The position numbers were made by a program, and so were the translations under genes. Positions 8,039 through 15,576 of a stretch of 64,000 nt of DNA are shown piece after piece; the stretch's first letter is position 1; each line of letters opens with the position of its first letter. Origin of the DNA: Nakamurella sp040546275 (lineage in GTDB: Bacteria; Actinomycetota; Actinomycetes; Mycobacteriales; Nakamurellaceae); the NCBI RefSeq assembly GCF_040546275.1, contig NZ_JBEPNO010000015.1:75755-139754 (forward strand), given 5' to 3'. Under the pieces are notes generated by a model. It was not told the origin of the DNA. It saw nothing but the letters and a program-made list of their open reading frames with translations, and ran no database searches.

Positions 8039-8536
8039 GTGAGCACTCCCCCACCAACGCCCGAACCGACCAACCCCACCTCTGACGACACCGCTGCTGA
8101 GCTGCACGAACACGCTGATCATTCGCACGGTGACCTGGATCAGGACGGTCACGACTCCGTCGACGGTCACGACTCTTTCGACGGTCACGACTCTTCTGAC
8201 GGTCACGACCATGACGACCGGGATCTGATCGACATCACTGCGGTGGAGGTGATCAGCCGCGCTGCGGTGATGCTGATGTCCGCCGCCGCCGAGCAGCTCG
8301 GTCTGTCATCCGACGACCCGGACAACCCCGAACACCGTGATCTCGACGAAGCACGCACGTTGATCACCGCGCTGGCCGGGCTGCTGCAGGTCTCGCTCCC
8401 CGACCTGGGTGCTCATGCCGCCGCGTTCCGCGAAGGGCTGGCCGCGCTGCAGGGTGCGTTCCGCGATTACTCGATCGTTCCGGACGAGCCCGGCAAGGGT
8501 CCCGGCGAGAGCCTGGGCCGGCGGGCGGTGCACTGA
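8039..8536 (+). CDS. DUF1844-domain protein
   Basis: GTG at 8039 opens STPPPTPEPTNP; a GTG at 8000 would lie inside the leader hairpin of infC and is less likely. Residues 1-60 are disordered and contain an HD-rich repeat (GHDSVDGHDSFDGHD) encoded by an 18-bp tandem repeat. The C-terminal 85 residues (IDITAVEVISRAAVMLMSAA, then LDEARTLITALAGLLQ) match DUF1844, a small helical domain of unknown function often found divergent from infC in actinomycetes. The histidine/aspartate stretch could bind divalent metal; this is speculation from composition. Confidence 0.8.
   Translation: MSTPPPTPEPTNPTSDDTAAELHEHADHSHGDLDQDGHDSVDGHDSFDGHDSSDGHDHDDRDLIDITAVEVISRAAVMLMSAAAEQLGLSSDDPDNPEHRDLDEARTLITALAGLLQVSLPDLGAHAAAFREGLAALQGAFRDYSIVPDEPGKGPGESLGRRAVH
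8144..8212 (+). repeat. 18-bp tandem repeat inside the DUF1844 gene
   Basis: Three and four-fifths copies of GACGGTCACGACTCNNTC at 8144, 8162, 8180 and 8198. The unit is in frame and encodes DGHDS(V/F/S), so copy number can vary without a frameshift. Confidence 0.85.
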
Positions 8537-8562
8537 GCCCAGACCAGGGCTGCACGCCAGGG

Positions 8563-8778
8563 TCAGGGCTTGGCCTGGGCCGAGGAGATGTTGCGGGTCA
8601 GGCGGTCCACCGTCCGCTGCAGCCAGACTGCGCCGTCGGTGTCGGGCCCGGTGACCTTGGTCAGCTCGACTCTCATCGTCCGTAGCTCGTCGAGATATTC
8701 ATCCTGCTCGTCGGCTGAACCGACCTTCCAGAGGTCTTCGATCACACGAAAACGTTGGGTCATCAGGTCGAGCGTCAT
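8563..8778 (-). CDS. small protein of unknown function
   Basis: 71 residues, MTLDLMTQRFRVIEDLWK...NISSAQAKP, with charged, probably helical sequence, no membrane segment and no cysteines. Third-position G/C is high and AAGAAGGAC lies upstream of the ATG. It converges with DUF1844, and the symmetric motif array at 8854-8985 sits just upstream of its start. I do not recognise a family. Confidence 0.55.
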   Translation of the reverse strand: MTLDLMTQRFRVIEDLWKVGSADEQDEYLDELRTMRVELTKVTGPDTDGAVWLQRTVDRLTRNISSAQAKP

Positions 8779-8853
8779 ATTTGTCCTTCTTCCCTTGTCC
8801 CGACCCTACGCGAAGGCACCCGCCCAGCCCGCCCGCTGCCGACCACCCGGACG

Positions 8854-8985
8854 ACCGGTATGACGAGACCCACGAAGCTCGCTGACCGGTATGAGCCAGC
8901 CTGCACCGGTATGACGCCCCGCCGTCATACCGGTGCAGCGCGGGTCATACGGGTCGTCGGTTCGAGGCGGGTAAGTCATACCGGT
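8854..8985. repeat. mirror-symmetric array of six ACCGGTATGAC motifs
   Basis: Copies in + orientation start at 8854, 8885 (last base G) and 8905; copies in - orientation span 8924-8934, 8944-8954 (one mismatch) and 8975-8985. Gaps are 20, 9, 8, 9 and 20 bases, so all three pairs share one dyad axis at 8919/8920. The innermost pair lies within a perfect 16-bp inverted repeat (8901-8916/8923-8938, 6-base loop). The spacers between outer motifs are not conserved although their lengths are. It lies 75-207 bases upstream of the small gene at 8778 and downstream of the PH-domain gene; an operator array is the simplest reading. Confidence 0.85.
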
Positions 8986-9029
8986 GGAGGCACGGTGGCG
9001 CCGCGGCAGTCTGGCTCGGACCCGGCGGG

Positions 9030-9623
9030 TCAGGCCTTGGGGCGCTCGGGGTTCTTGGCGGCCTTGACGCGGTCGATGATCTCGAGCCGACCGAGCGGGC
9101 GGTTGTTCTCCTGCTCCTCGAGCAGACGCAGGGCCTTCTCGTCCGGAACGGTGGACTTGGGCGGAGGCGGCCCGTACTGGGCGTGCAGCTTGCGGACGGC
9201 CTGCAGAGACTCGACGGCGCGGCCACGGTCGAGGAGCTGGATAGCCATCACGGGGTGGGTCTCGTCATCTGGCATCAGGAGAAGTGCCCATTGAGCACCC
9301 TGCGGGAACGACACCCCGTAGATCAGCGCCCACTCGTAGAAGTTCTCGCCGAGGATGTTGCGGACCAGCAGACCCGACTCGTAGACCTTGAGGGTCGGCC
9401 GGGCCATCATCAGGATGGCGACGCCGATCAGCACGCCGAGGCCGATCAGGCCCAGCTGGTCGGACCACTCGAAGGACACGCCGTCGTTGGTGTTGTGCAG
9501 CAGGATGCCGACCACGAGCATGGTCACCACGACCGTGGTCGCGGAGATGCTCGCGTAGATCGCGATCCGGCGCGGTCGCACGGTCAGCAGCGGCTTGGTG
9601 GTTGGTTTGCCGTCGGTACTCAT
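9030..9623 (-). CDS. PH-domain membrane protein next to ribH
   Basis: 197 residues: a cytosolic N-terminus, two transmembrane segments (about 21-43 and 56-74, IYASISATTVVVTMLVV and LGLIGLGVLIGVAILMM), then a bacterial PH-like domain (PTLKVYESGLLVRNILGENFYEWALIYGV) and a charged C-terminal tail. Similar two-helix proteins lie next to ribH in mycobacteria. Function unknown; it may be a membrane-anchored scaffold. It follows ribH by 61 bases on the same strand, so co-transcription is likely. Confidence 0.75.
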   Translation of the reverse strand: MSTDGKPTTKPLLTVRPRRIAIYASISATTVVVTMLVVGILLHNTNDGVSFEWSDQLGLIGLGVLIGVAILMMARPTLKVYESGLLVRNILGENFYEWALIYGVSFPQGAQWALLLMPDDETHPVMAIQLLDRGRAVESLQAVRKLHAQYGPPPPKSTVPDEKALRLLEEQENNRPLGRLEIIDRVKAAKNPERPKA

Positions 9624-9684
9624 CGCTCAGTCCTTACCCTCGGCGCGGGGCTCCCACACCGCGAGCATGCGCCTACCTGCATTC

Positions 9685-10185
9685 TCATCGCCCGAATCCC
9701 ATCCCGCCACCGGTACCGCGGAGCTTGCGCAGCACCATCGCGGTTTCCAGGGCAGCGGCGGCCGCCTCGCCGCCCTTGTCCTCGGTGGACCCTTGGGCAC
9801 CGCTGCGCGCCAGGGCCTGCTCCATCGTGTCGCAGGTCAACACGCCGTTCCCGACGGGTACACCGGAGTCCAGCGCCACTCTCGTCAGACCGGCGGTGAC
9901 CGAATCGCAGACGTATTCGAAGTGCGGTGTGCCACCGCGGATGACGAGACCGAGGGCAATGACGGCGTCGTGATCGGAAGCGAGTTGCTGTGCTACCACT
10001 GAGATCTCGATCGCACCGGGCACGCGCACCACGGTCGGCTTGGTGGTGCCGGCCTGCTGGCAGACCGCGAGCGCGCGCTCCAGCATCACGTCGGTGACTG
10101 CGGCGTTCCAGCTGGTCAAGACGATGCCGACCCGCAGACCGGGGGCCGACGGGATGACCAGCTCGGGCCGGCCGTCCCCGCTCAC
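9685..10185 (-). CDS. ribH: 6,7-dimethyl-8-ribityllumazine synthase
   Basis: 166 residues, the normal size. Motifs: the ring-binding N-terminus around VLTSWNAAV, VPGAIEI, then GLVIRGGTPHFEYVCDSVTAG with the catalytic histidine, and VPVGNGVLTCDTMEQA. It condenses the pyrimidinedione with 3,4-dihydroxy-2-butanone 4-phosphate to make lumazine, the penultimate step to riboflavin, in a 60-mer or pentamer. It follows ribBA by 18 bases in the ribE-ribBA-ribH order. Confidence 0.97.
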   Translation of the reverse strand: MSGDGRPELVIPSAPGLRVGIVLTSWNAAVTDVMLERALAVCQQAGTTKPTVVRVPGAIEISVVAQQLASDHDAVIALGLVIRGGTPHFEYVCDSVTAGLTRVALDSGVPVGNGVLTCDTMEQALARSGAQGSTEDKGGEAAAAALETAMVLRKLRGTGGGMGFGR

Positions 10186-10203
10186 ATTGAATCCTGGCGA
10201 TGC

Positions 10204-11475
10204 TCACTCATGGCCGAGCTCCTCGATGTCATGGCCCATGCGATCCCGCTTGGTGGTCAGGTACTTGATGTTCTCCGGGTTGACCGACACCGCTAGCGGG
10301 ACGCGACCCAGGATGTGCAGGCCATAGCCTTCCAGGCCGGCACGCTTGGCCGGGTTGTTGGTCAGCAGGCGCATCGACTTGATGCCCAGATCAGCGAGAA
10401 CCTGTGCGCCGGTGCCGTATTCGCGGGAATCCGACGGCAGCCCGAGGGCCAGATTCGCGTCGACGGTGTCGGCGCCCTCGTCCTGCAACTCGTACGCCCG
10501 GAGCTTGTCGAGCAGCCCGATCCCGCGGCCCTCGTGACCGCGGATGTAGAGGACCACCCCGCGACCTTCCGTGACGACGGCGTCCAGCGCGGCATGTAGC
10601 TGCGGCCCGCAGTCGCAACGCAGGGACCCGAGAACGTCTCCGGTCAGGCATTCCGAGTGCACCCGCACGAGAACGTCGTCACCTCGGGCGATGTCGCCGT
10701 GGACGAGGGCGATGAGCTCGCGCCCGGTCACCTTGCTCATGTACCCGACGGCACGAAAATCGCCCTGCGGCAACGGAAGTCGCGCGTCGGCGACCTTGGT
10801 GACCTGGACCTCCCTGGCGCGCCGGTAGGCGACCAGGTCGGCGATCGAGATCAGCGCGAGGTCGTGTTCGGCAGCGAACTCCTTCAGCTCCGGGAGGCGG
10901 GCCATCTCGCCGACGCTGGAGGAACTGACGACCTCGCAGATGCCGGACACCGGCCGCAGCCCGGCCAGGTTGCACAGATCGACGGCCGCCTCGGTGTGAC
11001 CGGGACGGACCAGCACCCCACCCTCGCGGGATCGCAGCGGAAGCACGTGACCGGGGCGGGTCAGGTCGTTCTCGGTGGTCGACGCATCGGCCAGCACCCG
11101 CATCGTGAACGCCCGGTCGGTGGCCGAGATCCCCGTAGTCACACCCTCTTTGGCATCGACCGACACGGTGTAGGCAGTGCCTTTGCGGTCCTGGTTGACG
11201 TGGTACATCGGCGGCAGCCCGAGACGGTCGCAGTCCTCGCCCGTCATCGGTACGCAGATCAGCCCGGAGGAGTGGCGGACGGTGAAGGCCACGAGTTCAG
11301 GGGTGGCGAGCTCGGCGGCGAAGATCAGATCGCCCTCGTTCTCCCGGTCCTCGTCGTCGACCACGACAATGGCGTGCCCGGCAGCGATCTCCGACACAGC
11401 GAACTCGATGCTGTCGAAGCCGGCCCCGGTCTTCACCCGCGCCGCCGATGCCGAGGTCTGTGTGGTGCTCGTCAT
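10204..11475 (-). CDS. ribBA: bifunctional DHBP synthase / GTP cyclohydrolase II
   Basis: 423 residues from the ATG at 11475, which overlaps the ribE stop as ATGA. The N-terminal half is 3,4-dihydroxy-2-butanone-4-phosphate synthase (VVDDEDRENEGDLIFAAE; RPGHTEAAVDL). The C-terminal half is GTP cyclohydrolase II with zinc cysteines in SECLTGDVLGSLRCDCG and the active-site HEGRGIGLLDKLRAYELQ. Together they supply both precursors for lumazine. The overlap implies translational coupling to ribE. The frame is open far upstream of the ATG, but that region belongs to ribE. Confidence 0.97.
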   Translation of the reverse strand: MTSTTQTSASAARVKTGAGFDSIEFAVSEIAAGHAIVVVDDEDRENEGDLIFAAELATPELVAFTVRHSSGLICVPMTGEDCDRLGLPPMYHVNQDRKGTAYTVSVDAKEGVTTGISATDRAFTMRVLADASTTENDLTRPGHVLPLRSREGGVLVRPGHTEAAVDLCNLAGLRPVSGICEVVSSSSVGEMARLPELKEFAAEHDLALISIADLVAYRRAREVQVTKVADARLPLPQGDFRAVGYMSKVTGRELIALVHGDIARGDDVLVRVHSECLTGDVLGSLRCDCGPQLHAALDAVVTEGRGVVLYIRGHEGRGIGLLDKLRAYELQDEGADTVDANLALGLPSDSREYGTGAQVLADLGIKSMRLLTNNPAKRAGLEGYGLHILGRVPLAVSVNPENIKYLTTKRDRMGHDIEELGHE

Positions 11476-12125
11476 GACCGGTCCCCACTTGCTGTGTTGT
11501 CGGTTGCTGGTTGCGCATCTCGGAACGTCAGCAGCCGTTCCACGTACTTGGCCATCACGTCGACCTCGATGTTGACGGCAGCGCCCAGTGCGCTGCTGCC
11601 GAGCGTGGTCGCTGCCCTGGTCTCGGGGATGATCCCGAGGGTGAAGACGGCGCCGTGGTCGTTGTCGGTGACATCGATGACGGTCAGCGAGATTCCGTCG
11701 ACCGCGATGGCGCCCTTGCTCGCGATGTAGCGGGCCAGGTCCTTGCTGACCGAGATGCTGAACTCGTCGTAGCCCTCGTGCGGGATACGGGCGACAATCG
11801 TTCCGACGCCGTCGATGTGGCCCTGGACGACGTGCCCACCGAGGCGGGTGGAGGCCATGACGGACCGCTCCAGGTTGACCGGACGTCCGGACGCCCACTC
11901 CTTGGCGCTGGTGCGCAACAGCGTCTCGGCCATCACGTCGGCGGTGAAGGTGCCGTCGGCCGTGGCCACCACCGTCAGGCAGACGCCCGAGACCGCGATC
12001 GAGTCGCCGTGGTGGACGTCCTGCGTCACCACGGGCCCGCGTACGGTGACGCGCGCGTCGGCGCCGTCCGGCGCAAGATCCAGTGCGACGACCTCGCCGC
12101 GTTCTTCGACGATCCCGGTGAACAT
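11472..12125 (-). CDS. ribE: riboflavin synthase, alpha subunit
   Basis: Begins MFTGIVEERGEVVAL, the canonical N-terminus, at the ATG at 12125. It consists of two homologous beta-barrel halves, each with a lumazine-binding repeat (GDSIAVSGVCLTVV and GAIAVDGISLTVIDV), and has MASTRLGGHVVQGHIDGVG in the centre. It dismutates two lumazines to riboflavin. The 158-base gap up to rpe holds no gene; ribD/ribG, which often sits here in actinomycetes, is absent. Confidence 0.96.
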   Translation of the reverse strand: MFTGIVEERGEVVALDLAPDGADARVTVRGPVVTQDVHHGDSIAVSGVCLTVVATADGTFTADVMAETLLRTSAKEWASGRPVNLERSVMASTRLGGHVVQGHIDGVGTIVARIPHEGYDEFSISVSKDLARYIASKGAIAVDGISLTVIDVTDNDHGAVFTLGIIPETRAATTLGSSALGAAVNIEVDVMAKYVERLLTFRDAQPATDNTASGDRS

Positions 12126-12283
12126 GTGGTGCCATCCATTCCGCTGCCTGGCCGAACCCGGGACGCTGTGGCGTCCCACTTCCATACTCCCCCACCTGGG
12201 GTGGTGATGTCGTCGAGGCCCTAACCGCTCGATCCGTCCGGGCTAGCTCAGGGACGGGGAATGCCAAGGATGACGGCGCAGAA

Positions 12284-12967
12284 TCAGGCCGAGCTGGGTT
12301 GCGGGCGACGCGCATGGGCGCTCGCCTTGGCCCGCAGCGCGGCGACCGCGCCGGCCCGGTCTGTCATCCCGTAGACGCCGGAACCGGCGACAAAACAGTC
12401 TGCTCCGGCTTCGGCAGCGCGCTCGATGGTCTCCAGGTCGATGCCGCCGTCGACCTGCACGACGACGTTCAGGTGGCCCGTCTCGACCATGCGGCGTGCT
12501 CGGGAGACCTTGTCCATCATCTCCGGCATGAACGACTGGCCACCGAAACCGGGCTCCACCGTCATGATCAGCAGGGTGTCGTAGTGCGGCAGCACCTCGA
12601 CCCAGTCCTCCAGGTCGGTCCCCGGCTTGAGCGACAACCCGGCCTTGGCGCCGGCTGCGCGCAATTCGACCGCCATCGTCACCGGATCGGCGACGGCCTC
12701 CGCGTGCACGGTGACGTTGTAGGCGCCGGCCTCGGCGTAGGCGACGGCCCAGCGGTCGGGATCGTCGATCATCAGGTGGCAGTCGAGCGGGATGTCGGTG
12801 GCCTCGAGCAGGGACTTCACCACGGGGAGGCCGAGCGTCAGGTTCGGCACGAAGTGGTTGTCCATGACGTCGACGTGCAGCCAGTCCGCGCCGGCGACCG
12901 CGGCCGCCTCGTCGGCGAGGTGGGCGAAATCCGCGGACAGGATGCTCGGTGCGATGAGTAGGGCCAC
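12284..12967 (-). CDS. rpe: ribulose-phosphate 3-epimerase
   Basis: TIM-barrel enzyme of the pentose phosphate pathway. Motifs: IAPSILSADF, WLHVDVMDNHFVPNLTLG (metal-binding HVDVMD), LDCHLMIDDP, MTVEPGFGGQSF and VQVDGGI. The GTG at 12967 gives an N-terminus (ALLIAPSILS) close to the family norm; a GTG at 12985 would add MARLLD, and neither has a strong ribosome-binding site. It is preceded by the palindrome-flanked methyltransferase gene on the other strand, which separates it from rsmB. Confidence 0.95.
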   Translation of the reverse strand: MALLIAPSILSADFAHLADEAAAVAGADWLHVDVMDNHFVPNLTLGLPVVKSLLEATDIPLDCHLMIDDPDRWAVAYAEAGAYNVTVHAEAVADPVTMAVELRAAGAKAGLSLKPGTDLEDWVEVLPHYDTLLIMTVEPGFGGQSFMPEMMDKVSRARRMVETGHLNVVVQVDGGIDLETIERAAEAGADCFVAGSGVYGMTDRAGAVAALRAKASAHARRPQPSSA

Positions 12968-13056
12968 ATCCAAAAGCCTAGCCACGTTGCCGGCACCCGC
13001 GGGCCGTCCGGCGGGAGTGGTCGGTCACGTCCGGGCAGGTCACCCAGCACCCGTTG

Positions 13057-13098
13057 CGTCCTGCAAAGTGCTCGCTATAACGAGCACTTTGCAGGACG
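13057..13098. repeat. large palindrome, copy 1
   Basis: CGTCCTGCAAAGTGCTCG and its exact complement form 18-bp arms around CTATAA; pairing continues outward imperfectly to about 24 bp. A near-identical copy lies at 14027-14068. The two bracket the methyltransferase gene. No T-tracts follow, so simple terminators are not the obvious reading. Confidence 0.9.
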
Positions 13099-13169
13099 TA
13101 GCGGGGCGGACGAGGGGGAAGTGGGCGTCAGACCTGGGCAAAGGCGGCCCGCTCTGCCATATTTCGCTG

Positions 13170-13988
13170 ATGACCGAGAATCCTGCCGGAGCTGCCGGCA
13201 TCTTCAACCGGGTGGCGGACACCTACGACGCGGTCGGGGTCGAGTGGTTCGGGCCGATCGCGCGCGGACTGATCAGCCGGCTGGACCCGCAGCCGGGCGA
13301 GGTCGCGCTGGACATCGGGTGCGGCCGGGGCGCCGCCCTGCTGCCGTTGGCCACCGCCGTGGGCCCCGCCGGACGGGCTCTTGGCTTCGATCTCGCTCCT
13401 CGGATGGTGGCTGCCACCGCGGCCGACCTCAGCGGACTGCCGCAGGCCGAAGTGCGGATCGCGGATGCACAAGATCCAGGTCTGGACGCCGCCACGTTCG
13501 ACGTCATCGCGTCCTCGCTGGTGTTGTTCTTCCTGTCGGATCCGGCTGCGGCGATGAAGAAGTGGGCCGACCTGCTGGCCACTGGCGGGCGGCTCGGCAT
13601 CGCCACGTTCGCCGGCCGCGACCCGCGATGGATCGAGCTGGACCAGCTGTTCACGCCCTTCCTGCCGCCGGGGATGAAGGACGCCAGGACCAGCGGGCAG
13701 GCCGGTCCGTTCGCGTCGGACCAGGGAGTTGCGGCGCTGTTCACCGACGCCGGGTTGACGCAGGTGCGCACCGAGAGTGCCACCGTGAAAGCAGTTCTCG
13801 CCGATCCTGAGCACTGGCTGCGGTTCAGCCGTTCGCACGGCCAGCGGGCCATGTGGGAGGCGGTGCCGGTGGAGCAGCACCCGGACATCGAGTCGGCCGC
13901 GTCGGAGATGCTGGAAGGATTCCGCGAACCTGACGGCAGCATCGTGTTCTGGCAGGACGTGCGATACACCTTCGGCCGCCGGGCCTGA
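13170..13988 (+). CDS. SAM-dependent class I methyltransferase (UbiE/Methyltransf_11-like)
   Basis: 272 residues from the ATG at 13170. Residues 44-58 hold motif I, ALDIGCGRGAALLPL; later come GFDLAPRMVAATAADL (motif II region) and SSLVLFFLSDPAAAMKKW (motif post-II), with a C-terminal capping region. The FNRVADTYDAVGVEWF opening is typical of small-molecule methyltransferases related to UbiE. Mycobacteria also carry a methyltransferase gene beside fmt/rsmB, so the location is not unique. It runs opposite to rsmB and rpe and is bracketed by two almost identical palindromes. Confidence 0.85.
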   Translation: MTENPAGAAGIFNRVADTYDAVGVEWFGPIARGLISRLDPQPGEVALDIGCGRGAALLPLATAVGPAGRALGFDLAPRMVAATAADLSGLPQAEVRIADAQDPGLDAATFDVIASSLVLFFLSDPAAAMKKWADLLATGGRLGIATFAGRDPRWIELDQLFTPFLPPGMKDARTSGQAGPFASDQGVAALFTDAGLTQVRTESATVKAVLADPEHWLRFSRSHGQRAMWEAVPVEQHPDIESAASEMLEGFREPDGSIVFWQDVRYTFGRRA

Positions 13989-14026
13989 CGTCCGCCGGGC
14001 CTTGCGTCCTGCGTCAGCGGGCGCTG

Positions 14027-14068
14027 CGTCCTGCAAAGTGCTCGCTATACCGAGCACTTTGCAGGACG
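14027..14068. repeat. large palindrome, copy 2
   Basis: Same 18-bp arms as 13057-13098 with loop CTATAC instead of CTATAA, extended to 20 bp perfect pairing (14025-14070). It lies between the convergent methyltransferase and rsmB stops. I found no third copy in the window. Confidence 0.9.
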
Positions 14069-14097
14069 CAACGGGCGGTTCGCGGGTTCGACGGGGG

Positions 14098-15576
14098 TTA
14101 CAGCTGGCGCTGCATCAGGGCGAGGAACATGCCGTCGGTGCCCTGGCGGTGCGGCCAGAGTTGGACGGTCGGCCCGGCGCCGAGATCGGGCACGCCGGGC
14201 AGGAACGCGCGGGCATCGACCAACTCCAGTTCGGCCGGACGGCGCGAGATGACGCCGACCGTCTCGGAGAGGTGCGGCGAGCAGGTGACGTAGGCGACCA
14301 GACCGCCGGGCCGGACGAGCTTGGCAGCCGAAGCCAGCAGCTCACGCTGCAGCTTGACCAGCGGCGCGACGTCGGACTGCTGCCGTCGCCAGCGGGCTTC
14401 CGGACGTCGGCGCAGCGCACCGAGGCCGGTGCAGGGAGCATCGAGCAGCACCCGGTCGAAGGCGGCAGCCGGCAGGCCCGGATCGCGGCCGTCGGCGGTG
14501 TGCACGGCAACGGGCAGCCCGGCGACCGCCTTGCGGACGAGTTCGGCCCGGTGCGGGGTGACCTCGACGGCGTCCACCCGGGCACCGACCTGCGAGGCCC
14601 AGGCCCCGAGCAGGGCGGCCTTGCCGCCGGGGCCGGAGGCGAGGTCGAGCCAACGCTCGTCCGGTCCGGTCAGGTCCGCGCCGGCCAACGCGAGCGCCAC
14701 CAATTGGGATCCCTCGTCCTGTACCGCGGCCCGACCGTCGGCGATGGCGCTGATCCGCCCCGGGTCGCCGGTGGGCAGGTACACGCCGAACGGTGAGTAA
14801 CGGGCCCGGTCGCCGCCGGCGGCGTTCATCAGCTCGTCCTGGCTGATCCGGCCGGGCTTGGCCAGTAGGTGGACCTGCGGAGCGACGTCGTTCGCGTTGA
14901 GGGCTGCCTCCAGTTCGGCCTGGCCGTAGTCGTCGTCGCCGACTCCCAGGGCCTCGCGGATCGCGGACGCGATCCACCGCGGATGGGCCGTCGCCAGCGC
15001 CAGGTAACCCAGTGGGTCGACTCCGCGGTTCGGGCCGATCTCGGCGATCCAGCCTGCCAGATCGTTGCGGGACACCTTGCGCAGCACGGCATTCACGAAT
15101 CCGGCGGCACCGGGGTTCGGGCCGGCCCTGACCAGGTCGACGGTCACCGAGACCGCGGCGTGGTCGGGAATCCGGGTGTGCAGCAGTTGGTAGACGGCCA
15201 GCCGGAGGGCGTCCAGCACCGGGCCGTCGAGGTCGGCCAGCGGACGGTCGATGCACGCGCCGATGACGGCGTCGAGCTGACCGAGCGCGCGGCAGGTGCC
15301 GTAGGCGAGTTCGGTGGCCAGGGCCGCGTCGCGCCCGGACAACCCGCGGTCGTTGAGCAGTCCCGGGAGGGTCAGGTTGGCGTACGCGCTGCGCACCCGG
15401 ACGGCGGCGAGCAGGTCGAGCGCAGCCTGCCGGGCGTGGTCGATGTCCGGTGGTCGTCTGGTCTGCGGACGGCGCGGTGGGCCGTCTCCACCGCGTCGAC
15501 CGTCGGCGGACCGACCACCACGGGGTCCCTGGCTCGGGCGCGCACCGCTCCGGCCGGGCCGGTCTGCAGAACTCAT
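14098..15576 (-). CDS. rsmB: 16S rRNA (cytosine-967-C5)-methyltransferase
   Basis: 492 residues. A disordered Arg/Gly/Pro-rich N-terminus (1-45) precedes a NusB-like RNA-binding domain (ARQAALDLLAAVRVRSAYAN, up to about 190) and a Rossmann methyltransferase domain with DLASGPGGKAALL (SAM site), LLDAPCTGLGALRRRPEARW (catalytic PC) and AYVTCSPHLSET (second catalytic cysteine). The start overlaps the fmt stop by 4 bases, so the two are translationally coupled. Confidence 0.96.
   Translation of the reverse strand: MSSADRPGRSGARPSQGPRGGRSADGRRGGDGPPRRPQTRRPPDIDHARQAALDLLAAVRVRSAYANLTLPGLLNDRGLSGRDAALATELAYGTCRALGQLDAVIGACIDRPLADLDGPVLDALRLAVYQLLHTRIPDHAAVSVTVDLVRAGPNPGAAGFVNAVLRKVSRNDLAGWIAEIGPNRGVDPLGYLALATAHPRWIASAIREALGVGDDDYGQAELEAALNANDVAPQVHLLAKPGRISQDELMNAAGGDRARYSPFGVYLPTGDPGRISAIADGRAAVQDEGSQLVALALAGADLTGPDERWLDLASGPGGKAALLGAWASQVGARVDAVEVTPHRAELVRKAVAGLPVAVHTADGRDPGLPAAAFDRVLLDAPCTGLGALRRRPEARWRRQQSDVAPLVKLQRELLASAAKLVRPGGLVAYVTCSPHLSETVGVISRRPAELELVDARAFLPGVPDLGAGPTVQLWPHRQGTDGMFLALMQRQL

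Noticed and set aside
12126..12283. FMN riboswitch upstream of ribE
   Set aside because: The conserved FMN-element core sequences are not present.
10204..12315. One long minus-strand open frame spanning ribBA and upstream
   Set aside because: Only 10204-11475 matches ribBA; the rest is out-of-frame sequence over ribE, whose own frame is clearly conserved.
13057..14068. Insertion sequence
   Set aside because: The bracketed gene is a methyltransferase; there is no transposase and no evident target duplication.
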